A DNA stretch of 64,000 nt from Rhodospirillales bacterium (GTDB lineage: Bacteria; Pseudomonadota; Alphaproteobacteria; Rhodospirillales; Thalassospiraceae). The position numbers and the translations under genes were made by a program. Within the stretch, counting starts at the first letter, position 1; each line of letters opens with the position of its first letter. This document shows, in pieces, positions 26,792-35,182 of this stretch. Under the pieces are notes generated by a model. It saw only the letters and a list, made by a program, of their open reading frames with translations. It did no database searches and was not told the origin of the DNA. Location of the stretch: positions 1-64,000 of the forward strand of contig JAHQVT010000005.1 in the NCBI GenBank assembly GCA_019634165.1, read 5' to 3'.

Positions 26792-27118
26792 CTACGCGCC
26801 AAGTGCTGAGTTTGAATAGCCTTTTTCAGATGTCAGAACCGTATTTACATGAACAACCTGACGCAGGCAGCGTGCGATATGCTCAGCGACCTTGGTTTCA
26901 AGCTGTTGAACCTGAATGTCGATTTGCAGTTCTTCAAAGCCACGATTGCCGTCGGCAACCGTCGAATGCCAACTTGCCGGGATGAGGTTGCGTTTCGCAA
27001 ACAGCTCAAGAACGCGGGGCATCACATCTGGTTCTGCAGCGGCATGAACAGAAAAACAATATACGGATTTGGTTGGTTGCGCGTCAGTTTGTGACGCAGC
27101 AAAAGCATGATTGGTCAT
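26792..27118 (-). CDS. small ACT-like domain protein
   Basis: A 108-residue protein. Residues about 20-95 read as one ACT-type beta-alpha-beta unit: KSVYCFSVHAAAEPDVMPRVLELFAKRNLIP, then SWHSTVADGNRGFEELQIDIQV, and ETKVAEHIARCLRQVVHVNTV. This is the layout of the regulatory subunits of acetohydroxyacid synthase and other amino-acid-sensing proteins. No catalytic partner is adjacent. An in-frame GTG 12 bases upstream is an alternative start. The function, possibly amino-acid binding, is inferred from fold resemblance only. Confidence 0.6.
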   Translation of the reverse strand: MTNHAFAASQTDAQPTKSVYCFSVHAAAEPDVMPRVLELFAKRNLIPASWHSTVADGNRGFEELQIDIQVQQLETKVAEHIARCLRQVVHVNTVLTSEKGYSNSALGA

Positions 27119-27324
27119 GACTATGCTCACGGATTTTCAAGGCATCAAATAGGCGAACAGGCACGTCCCGGTGTCCTTAGACAACCGGGCTGATAATTCG
27201 CGTAATGATGGCACTGAAAATGCGAAGAGGCGTCATGATGGTATGCAAATATACGGCGCTTGCCGAATTCCAGTCAAAAATGGAAGGGTGGGTCTAACCC
27301 TAGATGATGAAGCAGTCTTGCTGA

Positions 27325-27450
27325 TCAGAGAATAAGCAGCGACGCGACCAAAGCCACAATCGTCCCGGCGAACAGGAATTCCATGGAACGGGCAATCTGC
27401 TGTTCACGAGCGATAGCGATAGCAACGGCTTTGCGTTTATTCATCATCAT
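27325..27450 (-). CDS. small single-pass membrane protein (41 codons)
   Basis: A short ORF with three consecutive ATG codons; the second (27447) or third (27444) is best spaced from the GGAG in ACGGAGTA. The product is at most 41 residues. It has a basic N-terminal amphipathic half (NKRKAVAIAIAREQQIARSM) and one hydrophobic segment (FLFAGTIVALVASLLIL) ending at the C-terminus, the shape of a tail-anchored or single-pass small inner-membrane protein. An inverted repeat lies about 30 bases upstream. It stands alone between the ACT-like and GGDEF-EAL genes. No homologue is known to me. Confidence 0.5.
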   Translation of the reverse strand: MMMNKRKAVAIAIAREQQIARSMEFLFAGTIVALVASLLIL

Positions 27451-27480
27451 TACTCCGTCTGAATGACAGGTGTATTATCT

Positions 27481-27498
27481 GTACGCTCATCTGCGTAC
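27481..27498. promoter_or_regulatory. inverted repeat GTACGC / GCGTAC upstream of the small ORF
   Basis: A perfect six-base inverted repeat with a six-base TCATCT spacer, 31 bases upstream of the 41-codon ORF on the minus strand. A GATAAT hexamer, a possible -10 box, lies between it and the ribosome site. This fits an operator for a dimeric regulator. Confidence 0.4.
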
Positions 27499-27654
27499 CT
27501 TCCAAATATAGGCAAGCATGGGTGCTATGCACAAGTGCTGTGCCATCAAAAACGTCAAAAAACCTTCAACTGAATGGAAAAGATCAGGTTTTGTGCGGCT
27601 TGTGCGGGGGATAATAAATGGCTTTGCACAAGGGATCACCGGGTTTTAACGATC

Positions 27655-30090
27655 TTAATCCTTGGGACTCGTTAAAACCACGACTGGATCAGAATCCTTT
27701 TTTTCATCGAGTCCCAGTTGCGTGAGGACACCTTCAAGCGCTGAATGGTATTCTTTGATCGGTCGCGGATGGCCATATTTGTAGCCTTGTACCTCGGTGC
27801 AGTTTTCCGCCAGCAAAAAGGCTGCTTGTTCTTCTGTTTCGACACCTTCGGCAATCACCTGCATCTTCAGATCGCGGCTAAGATTGATAACTGCGCGGAC
27901 GATGGCGATGGCTTCTTCGCTGTTGATCAAGCAGGAGACGAAAGACCGGTCGATTTTGATTTTGTCGAACGGGAAGCTCAGCAAGGTAGCCAGCGAAGAA
28001 TAGCCGGTCCCGAAATCATCCATGGCAATGCAGACACCCAGTTTCTTGATCTGGTCAAGAATTTGCCGCGAGCGCGTCGGGTTGTGGATCAGGGCGGTTT
28101 CCGTGATTTCAAGTTCCAGACGGTTCGGGGCAAGCCCGGTTGATTGCAGAACGTCCGATATCATATCGGCCAGATCGGGTTGCTGAAGCTGAACTGGCGA
28201 AAGGTTGACGGCAATGCGCAAGTTGTTGGGCCAGCTTGCTGCTTCGGCGCAGGCATGGCGTAAGACCCATTCCCCCAATTGTGCGACCTGGCCTGTTTCT
28301 TCGGCAATTGGAATGAACAGTGCCGGTGAAACATTTCCCAGTTCCGGGTGCTTCCAGCGCAACAAGGCCTCAAATCCAGTGAATTGCGTGCATTCGGTCC
28401 GGCATTGTGGCTGGTAATGAATTTCAAGTTCATCATTTTGAAGCGCTGTCGACAAAGCTGCCGAAATCTGGCGCTTTTCTCGGTGTTCGCTGTCCATTTC
28501 CGGTTCAAAGAACATCATTCTGGCCCAGCCATTGAGCTTGGAACGATACAAGGCAAGATCGGCATTAAACAGAACGGTTTCACCATCGGGGCCGTCATCG
28601 GGGAAACATGCCATCCCGATGCTGGCACTGACTTGCGCGCTGTCTTCGGGGTTGATTGTGATCGGCGGGGCCAGTGCATCAAGAATGCGTGCTGCGAAGT
28701 TAAGAGTATCCTGTCGGTAATTGACGCTGTCTGAATGGCTTAGTACGGCAACAAATTCGTCGCCACCAACCCGGCTGAAAAAGGCATGGTCGTTCCCAAG
28801 GTCTCGCAGGCGACTGCCGATTTCATGCAGCACATGATCACCAGCAGAAGGACCATAGACGTCGTTGACTTCTTTGAAACGGTCAAAATCAATCGACAGA
28901 ATTGTCAGAGGGCGGTTTTTTTCTGCCGCTGTTTCAATAGCATTTTCAAGACGGGCATGAAATGTCGTGCGATTGATCAGGCCGGTCAGTGGGTCGTGTT
29001 CGGCAAGAAAGCGGATATGGCTTTCGGCTTCTATGCGTTCGCGAAGGTCGCGTATCGCATAGACGATTAAGTCACCACTATCATCTTGCATATGGCGGCG
29101 GATGACTTCGACCGGAATGCGTCCATCATTTGCCGCGACCAGAATGCTTTCGCAGTAATCCTCGGTTTTGCCATGAAAATCGAGATCACTTTCACACAGC
29201 CAGACATCAATAAAGCTTTTGCCAACGACATTCTCGCGCGGTTCATCAATCAGCGAGAGGAAACTGGTATTGGCATCCGTAACAATGTTGTCTTGCGTGA
29301 TCACGATGCCTTCGATGGCAGCATCTGCCAGATTTTGTAATTTTTCATCGGCATTGGCGCGGACATTCTGATCAATTGTCGATGTGGCATAGCCGGTGCC
29401 GATAATCAGCAATGAAAGACTTGCGACCTCAAGCGCCTGATAGTCGCCAGAAATAAGTCCTTCTGGAACGATGACAGTCGGGTCGAGTGTAATGATAACT
29501 GCACCCATGGCGCTGAAATGCATCGTGATAATGGCGACGGCAAGCAATGCGGTGCCAATCAAAACGCGTCTTGAATTTTTGCAATTCTCCGCCACGACAA
29601 GCGATAACATGCCAAATGCTGCGGCAAGGATGACGGACCAGATGACAATTGGAACATCCCATGAAACATGGCCTGCAACCCGAAGGGATGCCATGCCAAT
29701 ATAATGCATGGTGACACTGCCAATGCCGATAATCATGCCACCGGCACTACGTGCCAGAACCGGGTTGCGTGTCGTGTTTCTGGCAACGGCAAAGCCCGAT
29801 ACCGCCGAAAGAATGGCAATGAATAACGACAGTAATGTAAGGCCGGGAGTATAGGATGTCGGTTGACCGATATCATAGGCCAGCATGGCGACAAAATGGG
29901 TTGCCCAAATACCTGATCCGGTGACAAGGCCGGTTAGGAACAGCCAACTTGACGCTTGTTCAATGTTGACATTACACGCCCGGCTATAAAGCCGGAAAGC
30001 GGTTTCTAACGATACCAGACACAGAATGACAGCAACGAAAACCAGCCAAGGATCATGTTGTGTCGTCAGGCAATGAATAATTTGGTTCAT
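27655..30090 (-). CDS. MHYT-PAS-GGDEF-EAL cyclic-di-GMP signalling protein
   Basis: An 811-residue membrane sensor for c-di-GMP turnover. The N-terminal seven-helix MHYT domain (about 5-235) shows three repeats: THFVAMLAYDIGQ, TMHYIGMASLRVAG and TMHFSAMGAVIITL. They are thought to bind copper and sense O2, CO or NO. A PAS domain follows (about 245-355). The GGDEF domain has an intact GGDEF near residue 442, preceded by LTGLINRTTFHARL. The EAL domain begins EALLRWKHPE near residue 574 and keeps DDFGTGYSSLATLLSFPFDKIKID. Both catalytic signatures appear intact, so it may be bifunctional, with one activity possibly dominant in vivo. Confidence 0.93.
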   Translation of the reverse strand: MNQIIHCLTTQHDPWLVFVAVILCLVSLETAFRLYSRACNVNIEQASSWLFLTGLVTGSGIWATHFVAMLAYDIGQPTSYTPGLTLLSLFIAILSAVSGFAVARNTTRNPVLARSAGGMIIGIGSVTMHYIGMASLRVAGHVSWDVPIVIWSVILAAAFGMLSLVVAENCKNSRRVLIGTALLAVAIITMHFSAMGAVIITLDPTVIVPEGLISGDYQALEVASLSLLIIGTGYATSTIDQNVRANADEKLQNLADAAIEGIVITQDNIVTDANTSFLSLIDEPRENVVGKSFIDVWLCESDLDFHGKTEDYCESILVAANDGRIPVEVIRRHMQDDSGDLIVYAIRDLRERIEAESHIRFLAEHDPLTGLINRTTFHARLENAIETAAEKNRPLTILSIDFDRFKEVNDVYGPSAGDHVLHEIGSRLRDLGNDHAFFSRVGGDEFVAVLSHSDSVNYRQDTLNFAARILDALAPPITINPEDSAQVSASIGMACFPDDGPDGETVLFNADLALYRSKLNGWARMMFFEPEMDSEHREKRQISAALSTALQNDELEIHYQPQCRTECTQFTGFEALLRWKHPELGNVSPALFIPIAEETGQVAQLGEWVLRHACAEAASWPNNLRIAVNLSPVQLQQPDLADMISDVLQSTGLAPNRLELEITETALIHNPTRSRQILDQIKKLGVCIAMDDFGTGYSSLATLLSFPFDKIKIDRSFVSCLINSEEAIAIVRAVINLSRDLKMQVIAEGVETEEQAAFLLAENCTEVQGYKYGHPRPIKEYHSALEGVLTQLGLDEKKDSDPVVVLTSPKD

Positions 30091-30303
30091 GCAACCGTCG
30101 CAACTGACAAGGGGGGAAAGACGCTAGAAGTTCCGTCTATTTGCCTTTGATCGTCCAGCCGTGTCGGATTATGTCGCAAACCGTATAACACCATGACTAG
30201 CCTCGCCCCGGTGGGCAATGACATTGCCGAATGACGGCAGGGGCTTGCGCGATAACATACTGACCGTGTGGCGAAATCAGAGGCCTCCCGATTGAAAATA
30301 CGC

Positions 30304-30325
30304 GTCTGGTCGGCTTGATCCAGAC
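30304..30325 (-). terminator. hairpin after the M23 peptidase gene
   Basis: GTCTGG and CCAGAC form a perfect six-base stem around a ten-base loop, immediately past the peptidase stop on the minus strand, followed in that direction by GCGTATTTTC. It is a modest but well-placed terminator. Confidence 0.5.
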
Positions 30326-30328
30326 TAT

Positions 30329-31366
30329 CTAGCGTATATGCAATTCAGTAGCACCTATTTCAACCCATGGTGCGTTGGCCCCGCGTGCAAACAAGACGCG
30401 CCCCTGATAGGCCCCGGCTTGCCATGTATCCCCCGGTCGATCCATATTGATGAAAAACCATTTTGCCCGTGGACCCTGATCGTTGGGCAAATCAATGACA
30501 AAGTCACGATGCCCACCTTTGCCATTTGGGGTTTGCAGGCTTAAGCGGATAACATCATCATTATTGGCCCCGATCAAATAAGCCCAGAAATAAAGCCCCG
30601 GCGCGGTGTTTGGCAGTTCCAGTTCTTTGCCATATCCGCGCTTAAGATCAGATGCATTCGGGCGCGCCATTGAAAAGCCATGGCCGTAAAGCGTGATTTC
30701 ATTATAGGTCAATTGTGCGCGCGCACTTGAAGACCACAGCACGGCATTATCCACGCTACAATCATTTTGGTTGCTGGCCCCCATTGCGGTGCCACTAAAT
30801 GGATCAACCAGTTGATCATCCTTGCGCAGGTTAAAATGCAAATGCGGGAAGGTCGCCTGACCTGACATGCCAATTTCAGCAATCATTTGACCACGGCTTA
30901 CGCGGTCGCCTTTTTTAAGAGTGATTGATCCACGGCGCAGATGACAATACTGGCTTTGCCAGCCACCATCATGGTCAATCAATACACCGTTGCCGCACTC
31001 AATGCCCTCTAGGCTACCTTTTTCCATGCGGCCGGAATCAATATCTTCCACCCCCTCGCGCAGGGCCTTGACCGTGCCATCGGCAATCGCACGGACAGAT
31101 ACGCCATCTAGCATTGTGGCTTCATCTGGAATGGAAAAATCAGTGCCGCGATGCCCGTCATAGGTTGTCGTGCCACAGGCAAAATCACGAATTTCCGGGC
31201 CAGCATCATGATCGACATAATGCACGATATCGCAAACACCGTTCTGGCAATCGACCGGAAGATCAAACGGGGGGCCATCAGCCTGTGCCATGCCGCCAAA
31301 GGACAGGGTTGCGAACACGCTAAGGGCAAGTGTCCATAAACGTCCTGATCCTGATGGAATTGACAT
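30329..31366 (-). CDS. M23-family peptidase (LytM-like), exported
   Basis: A 345-residue exported protein. A signal peptide (ALSVFATLSFGGMAQA) precedes the peptidase domain. The zinc-site motifs of M23 endopeptidases are present: HRGTDFSIP (H..xD) near residues 72-80 and HLHFNLR near 175-181, with an upstream catalytic His in SQYCHLRRG. It probably cleaves peptidoglycan cross-links in the periplasm. A beta-sandwich-like C-terminal region of about 150 residues, rich in Gly and aromatic residues, is unlike minimal LytM proteins and may mediate binding. It is divergent from the sterol-desaturase-family gene. Confidence 0.88.
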   Translation of the reverse strand: MSIPSGSGRLWTLALSVFATLSFGGMAQADGPPFDLPVDCQNGVCDIVHYVDHDAGPEIRDFACGTTTYDGHRGTDFSIPDEATMLDGVSVRAIADGTVKALREGVEDIDSGRMEKGSLEGIECGNGVLIDHDGGWQSQYCHLRRGSITLKKGDRVSRGQMIAEIGMSGQATFPHLHFNLRKDDQLVDPFSGTAMGASNQNDCSVDNAVLWSSSARAQLTYNEITLYGHGFSMARPNASDLKRGYGKELELPNTAPGLYFWAYLIGANNDDVIRLSLQTPNGKGGHRDFVIDLPNDQGPRAKWFFINMDRPGDTWQAGAYQGRVLFARGANAPWVEIGATELHIR

Positions 31367-31572
31367 GGAGCCTCCTTGGTCGAAGTCAAATGGGTGGAAA
31401 GACGTGCTTTATCACGAATTGCTTATTATCTAACATAATGGTGATGTATCCGCGACGAGCAAGATATTGTTTAAACGTGGGATTATCCGCTATCAGTTTC
31501 ACTAGGTACGATTGTTCAATTCCAAAAGTCTTGTGGCCTTTGGATATCCGTCATCAGCACAGGGCCGGTTCA

Positions 31573-32364
31573 ATGGATCAAAGTGGTTTGCTTCGCATAA
31601 GTATCTTTGCCGCCATTCTTGCCGTTATGGCGCTTTGGGAAGCCATCGCACCCTATCGGCCGAAGGAAGCTGTGCGCCGCCCTATGCGGTGGTTGACCAA
31701 TTTCGGATTAATGTTGCTCAGTGCCGCTTTGGCGCGCTTCACCGTCGGTGCCGCCATGATTGCAACTGCGATCTGGGCGATGGACCATGGCTATGGTCTG
31801 ATCAATCTGGTTGGAATGCCATCAATCCTTGGCGGCCTGATCGCGATTGTTGCTTTGGATTGTGCGATTTATTGGCAGCATCGTCTGGCCCATATGGTGC
31901 CATTGCTGTGGCGCTTTCACCGGGTGCATCATTGTGATGTTGAATTTGATGTTTCGACGGCGGTTCGTTTTCACCCGTTCGAAATCGTTGCATCGGCACT
32001 TTATAAATCATTCTTCGTTCTTATGATCGGGGCCGATCCATGGGTTGTGGTGATTTACGAAAGCATGCTTAGCGGCTTTGCCCTGTTTAATCATGGCAAT
32101 GTTCACCTGCCGAAATCATTTGACCGTGCGTTACGGCTGTTGATCGTCACACCGGATATGCATCGGGTCCATCATTCAACCGTGATGCGCGAAACCAACA
32201 GCAATTATGGAAACATCCTGTCGATCTGGGATCGCGTTTTTGTGAGTTATGTTGATCATACAATGCGCAATGATCATGACATGCAAATAGGGCTGGACGA
32301 ATTTCGCGATAAAGACAGCCAAAGCCTGTTTGGCGTTTTGTGGTTGCCGTTCCGTCAGCCGTAA
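31573..32364 (+). CDS. sterol desaturase / fatty acid hydroxylase family protein
   Basis: A 263-residue membrane di-iron oxygenase of the fatty acid hydroxylase superfamily. The histidine boxes are intact: HRLAHMVPLLWRFHRVHH (about residues 102-119), NHGNVHLP and MHRVHHS. There are four or five membrane segments. Such enzymes hydroxylate or desaturate lipids, carotenoids or hopanoids; the substrate is not evident. I chose the ATG giving MDQSGLLRIS because the 81 codons upstream in the same frame have no coding look and would overlap the divergent peptidase gene start. The stop abuts the stop of the convergent methyltransferase gene. Confidence 0.88.
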   Translation: MDQSGLLRISIFAAILAVMALWEAIAPYRPKEAVRRPMRWLTNFGLMLLSAALARFTVGAAMIATAIWAMDHGYGLINLVGMPSILGGLIAIVALDCAIYWQHRLAHMVPLLWRFHRVHHCDVEFDVSTAVRFHPFEIVASALYKSFFVLMIGADPWVVVIYESMLSGFALFNHGNVHLPKSFDRALRLLIVTPDMHRVHHSTVMRETNSNYGNILSIWDRVFVSYVDHTMRNDHDMQIGLDEFRDKDSQSLFGVLWLPFRQP

Positions 32365-33156
32365 TCAGGCAGATACCAGCCCACGCACCGCAAGGGCCGA
32401 CGCGACCAAGGATCGACGGCCATCAGGCTTGCCTCCCAAATAGGCACGCTTTGTCGCCTGTTGGATTTCATGGGCAAGATCGGCGGGTTGATTGGCATAG
32501 AATGCCAAGATCAGGCTGTGTGCCCCCATCAAAGATTGCCAGTAATCATCAAAATCAATGAAGTCCATCCGAACGGCAATGGTTGTGGTGTCGACCTCTT
32601 GCAATCCGGCGTCTGACCAAAGATCAAACAACGCATCCTCGTTTTGATAGGGCACATCGAAAACCTGTGTTCGAAGGTCTTCGCCTTCTGGCCCGGACAG
32701 AATGGCTGCGGCATCTAAAAACAGGCGAATAAAGGTCAAGCCGCCAACACGGTCCCAGACCGTTGCGGCAATTCGGCCATTGGCACGGGTCACACGGACC
32801 ATTTCACCAACCGCACCAGCCGGTCCTTCAAGATCATTCAGCAGCAATTGTGAAAAGGCGGTGTCAAAACTGTCATCGGCAAAGGGCAACGTCGATGCAT
32901 CACCGGTTTCAAAACGCACATTGGGTGCAGAATTATGCAACGCCTGGGTCAGGTAATCGGGCATCAAATCAATGCCGACAATATCCGCATTGGGATAACG
33001 GGTGGCAGCGGCAAGTGTCAGGCTGCCTGTGCCGCACCCAACATCAACAAGAGAACCGCAAGACGGTGCAGCCACAAAGTCAAGAAAACTGCGCGATAAC
33101 CGGCGGCTCCATCGGCCCATCGCAATTTCATAAGTGTCGGCGATCGTCGCACTCAT
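32365..33156 (-). CDS. class I SAM-dependent methyltransferase
   Basis: A 263-residue Rossmann-fold methyltransferase. The SAM-binding motif I is LVDVGCGTGSLTLAAATRY (about residues 36-54), and the acidic residue at the end of strand 2 lies in VGIDLMPDYL. Motif SFDTAFSQLLLNDL marks strand 4. The type resembles UbiE/Coq5-like small-molecule methyltransferases. The substrate is unknown. Its stop codon touches the stop of the convergent desaturase-family gene. Confidence 0.85.
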   Translation of the reverse strand: MSATIADTYEIAMGRWSRRLSRSFLDFVAAPSCGSLVDVGCGTGSLTLAAATRYPNADIVGIDLMPDYLTQALHNSAPNVRFETGDASTLPFADDSFDTAFSQLLLNDLEGPAGAVGEMVRVTRANGRIAATVWDRVGGLTFIRLFLDAAAILSGPEGEDLRTQVFDVPYQNEDALFDLWSDAGLQEVDTTTIAVRMDFIDFDDYWQSLMGAHSLILAFYANQPADLAHEIQQATKRAYLGGKPDGRRSLVASALAVRGLVSA

Positions 33157-33280
33157 CTGGTGCTGTTTCCTTAATCTTGTGGCCGTCGTGCCGGCCTTTT
33201 TATGTTTCCTAGACCCTTGGGTCTCTGTGCCAAGTCACTGATATGTCACTGATTTTGCCATATGCAAGGTCAGAAGATTT

Positions 33281-33300
33281 CCCTATTCGACGAAATAGGG
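33281..33300. promoter_or_regulatory. inverted repeat CCCTATT / AATAGGG in the divergent region
   Basis: Perfect seven-base arms, eight counting one flanking T-A pair, around a six-base CGACGA core between the divergent methyltransferase and MaoC genes. Nearby are a GACCC/GGGTC palindrome (33211-33222) and a direct repeat of GTCACTGAT. These make the 259-base region 33157-33415 look regulatory; no binding protein can be named. Confidence 0.4.
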
Positions 33301-33415
33301 ATTGCTCAATTTCAAGTTTGCGCAATAAAATTACAATTGCTGCGATGCAAAATTAACCATAAGCGCGAAAAAGCGTTGGTCTATCCTGACCATACAGGCA
33401 AGGAAATTCAAGGAA

Positions 33416-33853
33416 ATGAGTGAGATGAACGGACTGGAAGGACTGTATTTCGAAGATCTCGAAGTCGGTCTATCGGCAAGCTACGGCAAGACAGTGACCG
33501 AAACAGACATTGTCATGTTTGCCGGACTGTCAGGTGACTGCAACCCGGTACACCTTAATCAGGAATATGCGAAAACCACCATGTTTGAAGGGCGTATTGC
33601 CCATGGCATGCTTTCAGCCGGGTTCATTTCCACAGTGTTGGGGACACGTTTGCCCGGTCCGGGGACGATCTATCTTTCGCAAAACCTGCAATTCAAGGCA
33701 CCGGTACGTATTGGCGATACCGTGACGGCAAAGGTCGTTGTCCGTGAACTCATTTCGGCCAAGAAACGCGCTATTCTTGAAACCAATTGCTATGTCGGGG
33801 ATCAATGCGTGATCGCAGGCGAAGCAATGGTAATGGTGCCAAGCCGCGGCTGA
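33416..33853 (+). CDS. MaoC-like (R)-specific enoyl-CoA hydratase
   Basis: A 145-residue single hot-dog-fold MaoC protein. The hydratase motif is visible: FAGLSGDCNPVHLNQEYAKTTMFEGRIAHGML (about residues 32-63), with the catalytic Asp and His in DCNPVH, and the conserved GTIYLSQNLQFKAPVRIGDTVTA. (R)-specific hydratases feed 3-hydroxyacyl-CoA into polyhydroxyalkanoate synthesis, which would fit the PHA genes at the right end of the window (inference). A second in-frame ATG nine bases downstream is an alternative start. Confidence 0.88.
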   Translation: MSEMNGLEGLYFEDLEVGLSASYGKTVTETDIVMFAGLSGDCNPVHLNQEYAKTTMFEGRIAHGMLSAGFISTVLGTRLPGPGTIYLSQNLQFKAPVRIGDTVTAKVVVRELISAKKRAILETNCYVGDQCVIAGEAMVMVPSRG

Positions 33854-33879
33854 TCTTGTGCGGGGTATCCGGTCGCATT

Positions 33880-34022
33880 GTGCGATATCATCATGGTCAG
33901 AACCGATCAGGCAGGCATAATTACATGCTTGGTTCTGACATCTTATCTGATGATAGCACCGAATGATAAGGCAGCCATGCAACCTGCAGCGTGCTTTTTT
34001 GATGGAAAAGTCTTTACGCTGC
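33880..34022. other. strongly foldable intergenic element before ribF
   Basis: Nested inverted repeats form a long rod. The outer stem pairs GTGC..TATCATCA (33880-33893, with a two-base bulge) with TGATGATAGCAC (33948-33959). The middle stem is GTCAGAACC (33896-33904) with GGTTCTGAC (33931-33939). The inner stem is AGGCAT (33913-33918) with ATGCTT (33925-33930). A second hairpin follows: GCAGCGT (33986-33992) with ACGCTGC (34016-34022), enclosing CTTTT/AAAAG. It occupies most of the gap between the MaoC and ribF genes. It does not match the FMN riboswitch core. It could be a ribF leader, an sRNA, a complex terminator, or an interspersed palindromic element. Confidence 0.55.
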
Positions 34023-34110
34023 GGGGGCACGCGCTTTATAGCTGCCTGCTGGATTTGCCGATATGCGATCGGCCGACATGGATTAAAGCAGCAAAGAGAG
34101 ACCGGCGCGA

Positions 34111-35067
34111 ATGCGCGTTTTCCGATCTTTTGAAAATCTCACCGATGATGCGCGCGGTGCCGTTGTGGCGGTCGGCAATTTTGACGGTTTGCATCTGGGG
34201 CATCAAACGCTTCTGGATCAGGCACGCAAAATTGCCCGCGATCTTGGTGTGCCGCTTGCGATCCTGACGTTTGAGCCTCATCCGCGCATGCTGTTTCGCG
34301 CCGACGATCCACCCTTTCGCCTGACCTCTGCACAGGATCGCGAAACGGCAGCGCTTAGCATTGATATCGATCTTTTCTATCAGGTCGAATTCAACCGCGA
34401 CTTTGCCGCCATGACCGCCGAAGAATTTATCGAGCGTGTTCTGGTCAAGGGGCTTGGGGCCAAGCATGTTGTCGTTGGTTGGGACTTTTGTTTTGGCAAA
34501 GGTCGGGCAGGCAATGTTGATTTGTTGCGGGCCATTGGTGAAAAGTCCGGTTTTGGTGTAACGGCGGTCGAGGCCGTAACCCATGATAACGGGATCATTT
34601 ATTCATCAACGGCCATTCGTCAGGCTTTGCGTGATGGTCGCCCACAGGACGCTGCCCATCTTCTTGGGCGCCCGTGGGAAATTGCAGGAACCATTGCCCA
34701 TGGGGATGCCCGTGGGCGCACAATCGGCTTTCCAACCGCGAATGTTGCCTTGGGGGATCATCTGCGTCCGAAATTTGGCGTTTATGCCATCGAATTGGGC
34801 CTAATTTCCGAAGGTGACGGTGAAACGGTTGAACGTTGGGTGCCCGGAGTCGCTAATATTGGTGTCCGGCCAAGCTTTGGCGGCGATGATGAAGCCGGAC
34901 TTGAAGCGCACCTGTTTGACTTCGATCAGGACATCTATGATCGCCGGGTTCGCGTGCGTTTGCACGGCTTTATCCGGGGTGAACAGAAGTTCGATGGGCT
35001 TGATGCATTAAAGGCGCAGATCGCCTCCGATGTCATTGCCGCCAAAGAGATTCTCGGCAAGATTTGA
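34111..35067 (+). CDS. ribF: bifunctional riboflavin kinase / FAD synthetase
   Basis: A 318-residue enzyme converting riboflavin to FMN and then FAD. The N-terminal FAD synthetase nucleotidyltransferase domain shows VGNFDGLHLGHQTLL (about residues 17-31) and VVGWDFCFGKGRAG. The C-terminal riboflavin kinase domain begins near residue 195 with GRTIGFPTANV and ends with the usual LHGFIRGEQKF. It stands directly upstream of ileS, the common alphaproteobacterial order. Its leader contains the foldable element at 33880-34022. Confidence 0.95.
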   Translation: MRVFRSFENLTDDARGAVVAVGNFDGLHLGHQTLLDQARKIARDLGVPLAILTFEPHPRMLFRADDPPFRLTSAQDRETAALSIDIDLFYQVEFNRDFAAMTAEEFIERVLVKGLGAKHVVVGWDFCFGKGRAGNVDLLRAIGEKSGFGVTAVEAVTHDNGIIYSSTAIRQALRDGRPQDAAHLLGRPWEIAGTIAHGDARGRTIGFPTANVALGDHLRPKFGVYAIELGLISEGDGETVERWVPGVANIGVRPSFGGDDEAGLEAHLFDFDQDIYDRRVRVRLHGFIRGEQKFDGLDALKAQIASDVIAAKEILGKI

Positions 35068-35182
35068 ATTTATCGACGAACCCGCTATGATCCGCGCGCC
35101 TTTTTGGGGTTACGCCAAGATCAGGTGGTATCACTGGGGTTCGCGCCCCGTTTAATTTGTTCAAGACCACAGGACCGTCACG

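Noticed and set aside
27235-27298. Twenty-codon ORF after GAGGCGTC
   Set aside because: Too short to judge, no hydrophobic or conserved character.
33854-34110. FMN riboswitch before ribF
   Set aside because: The conserved RFN core sequences are absent despite strong secondary structure.
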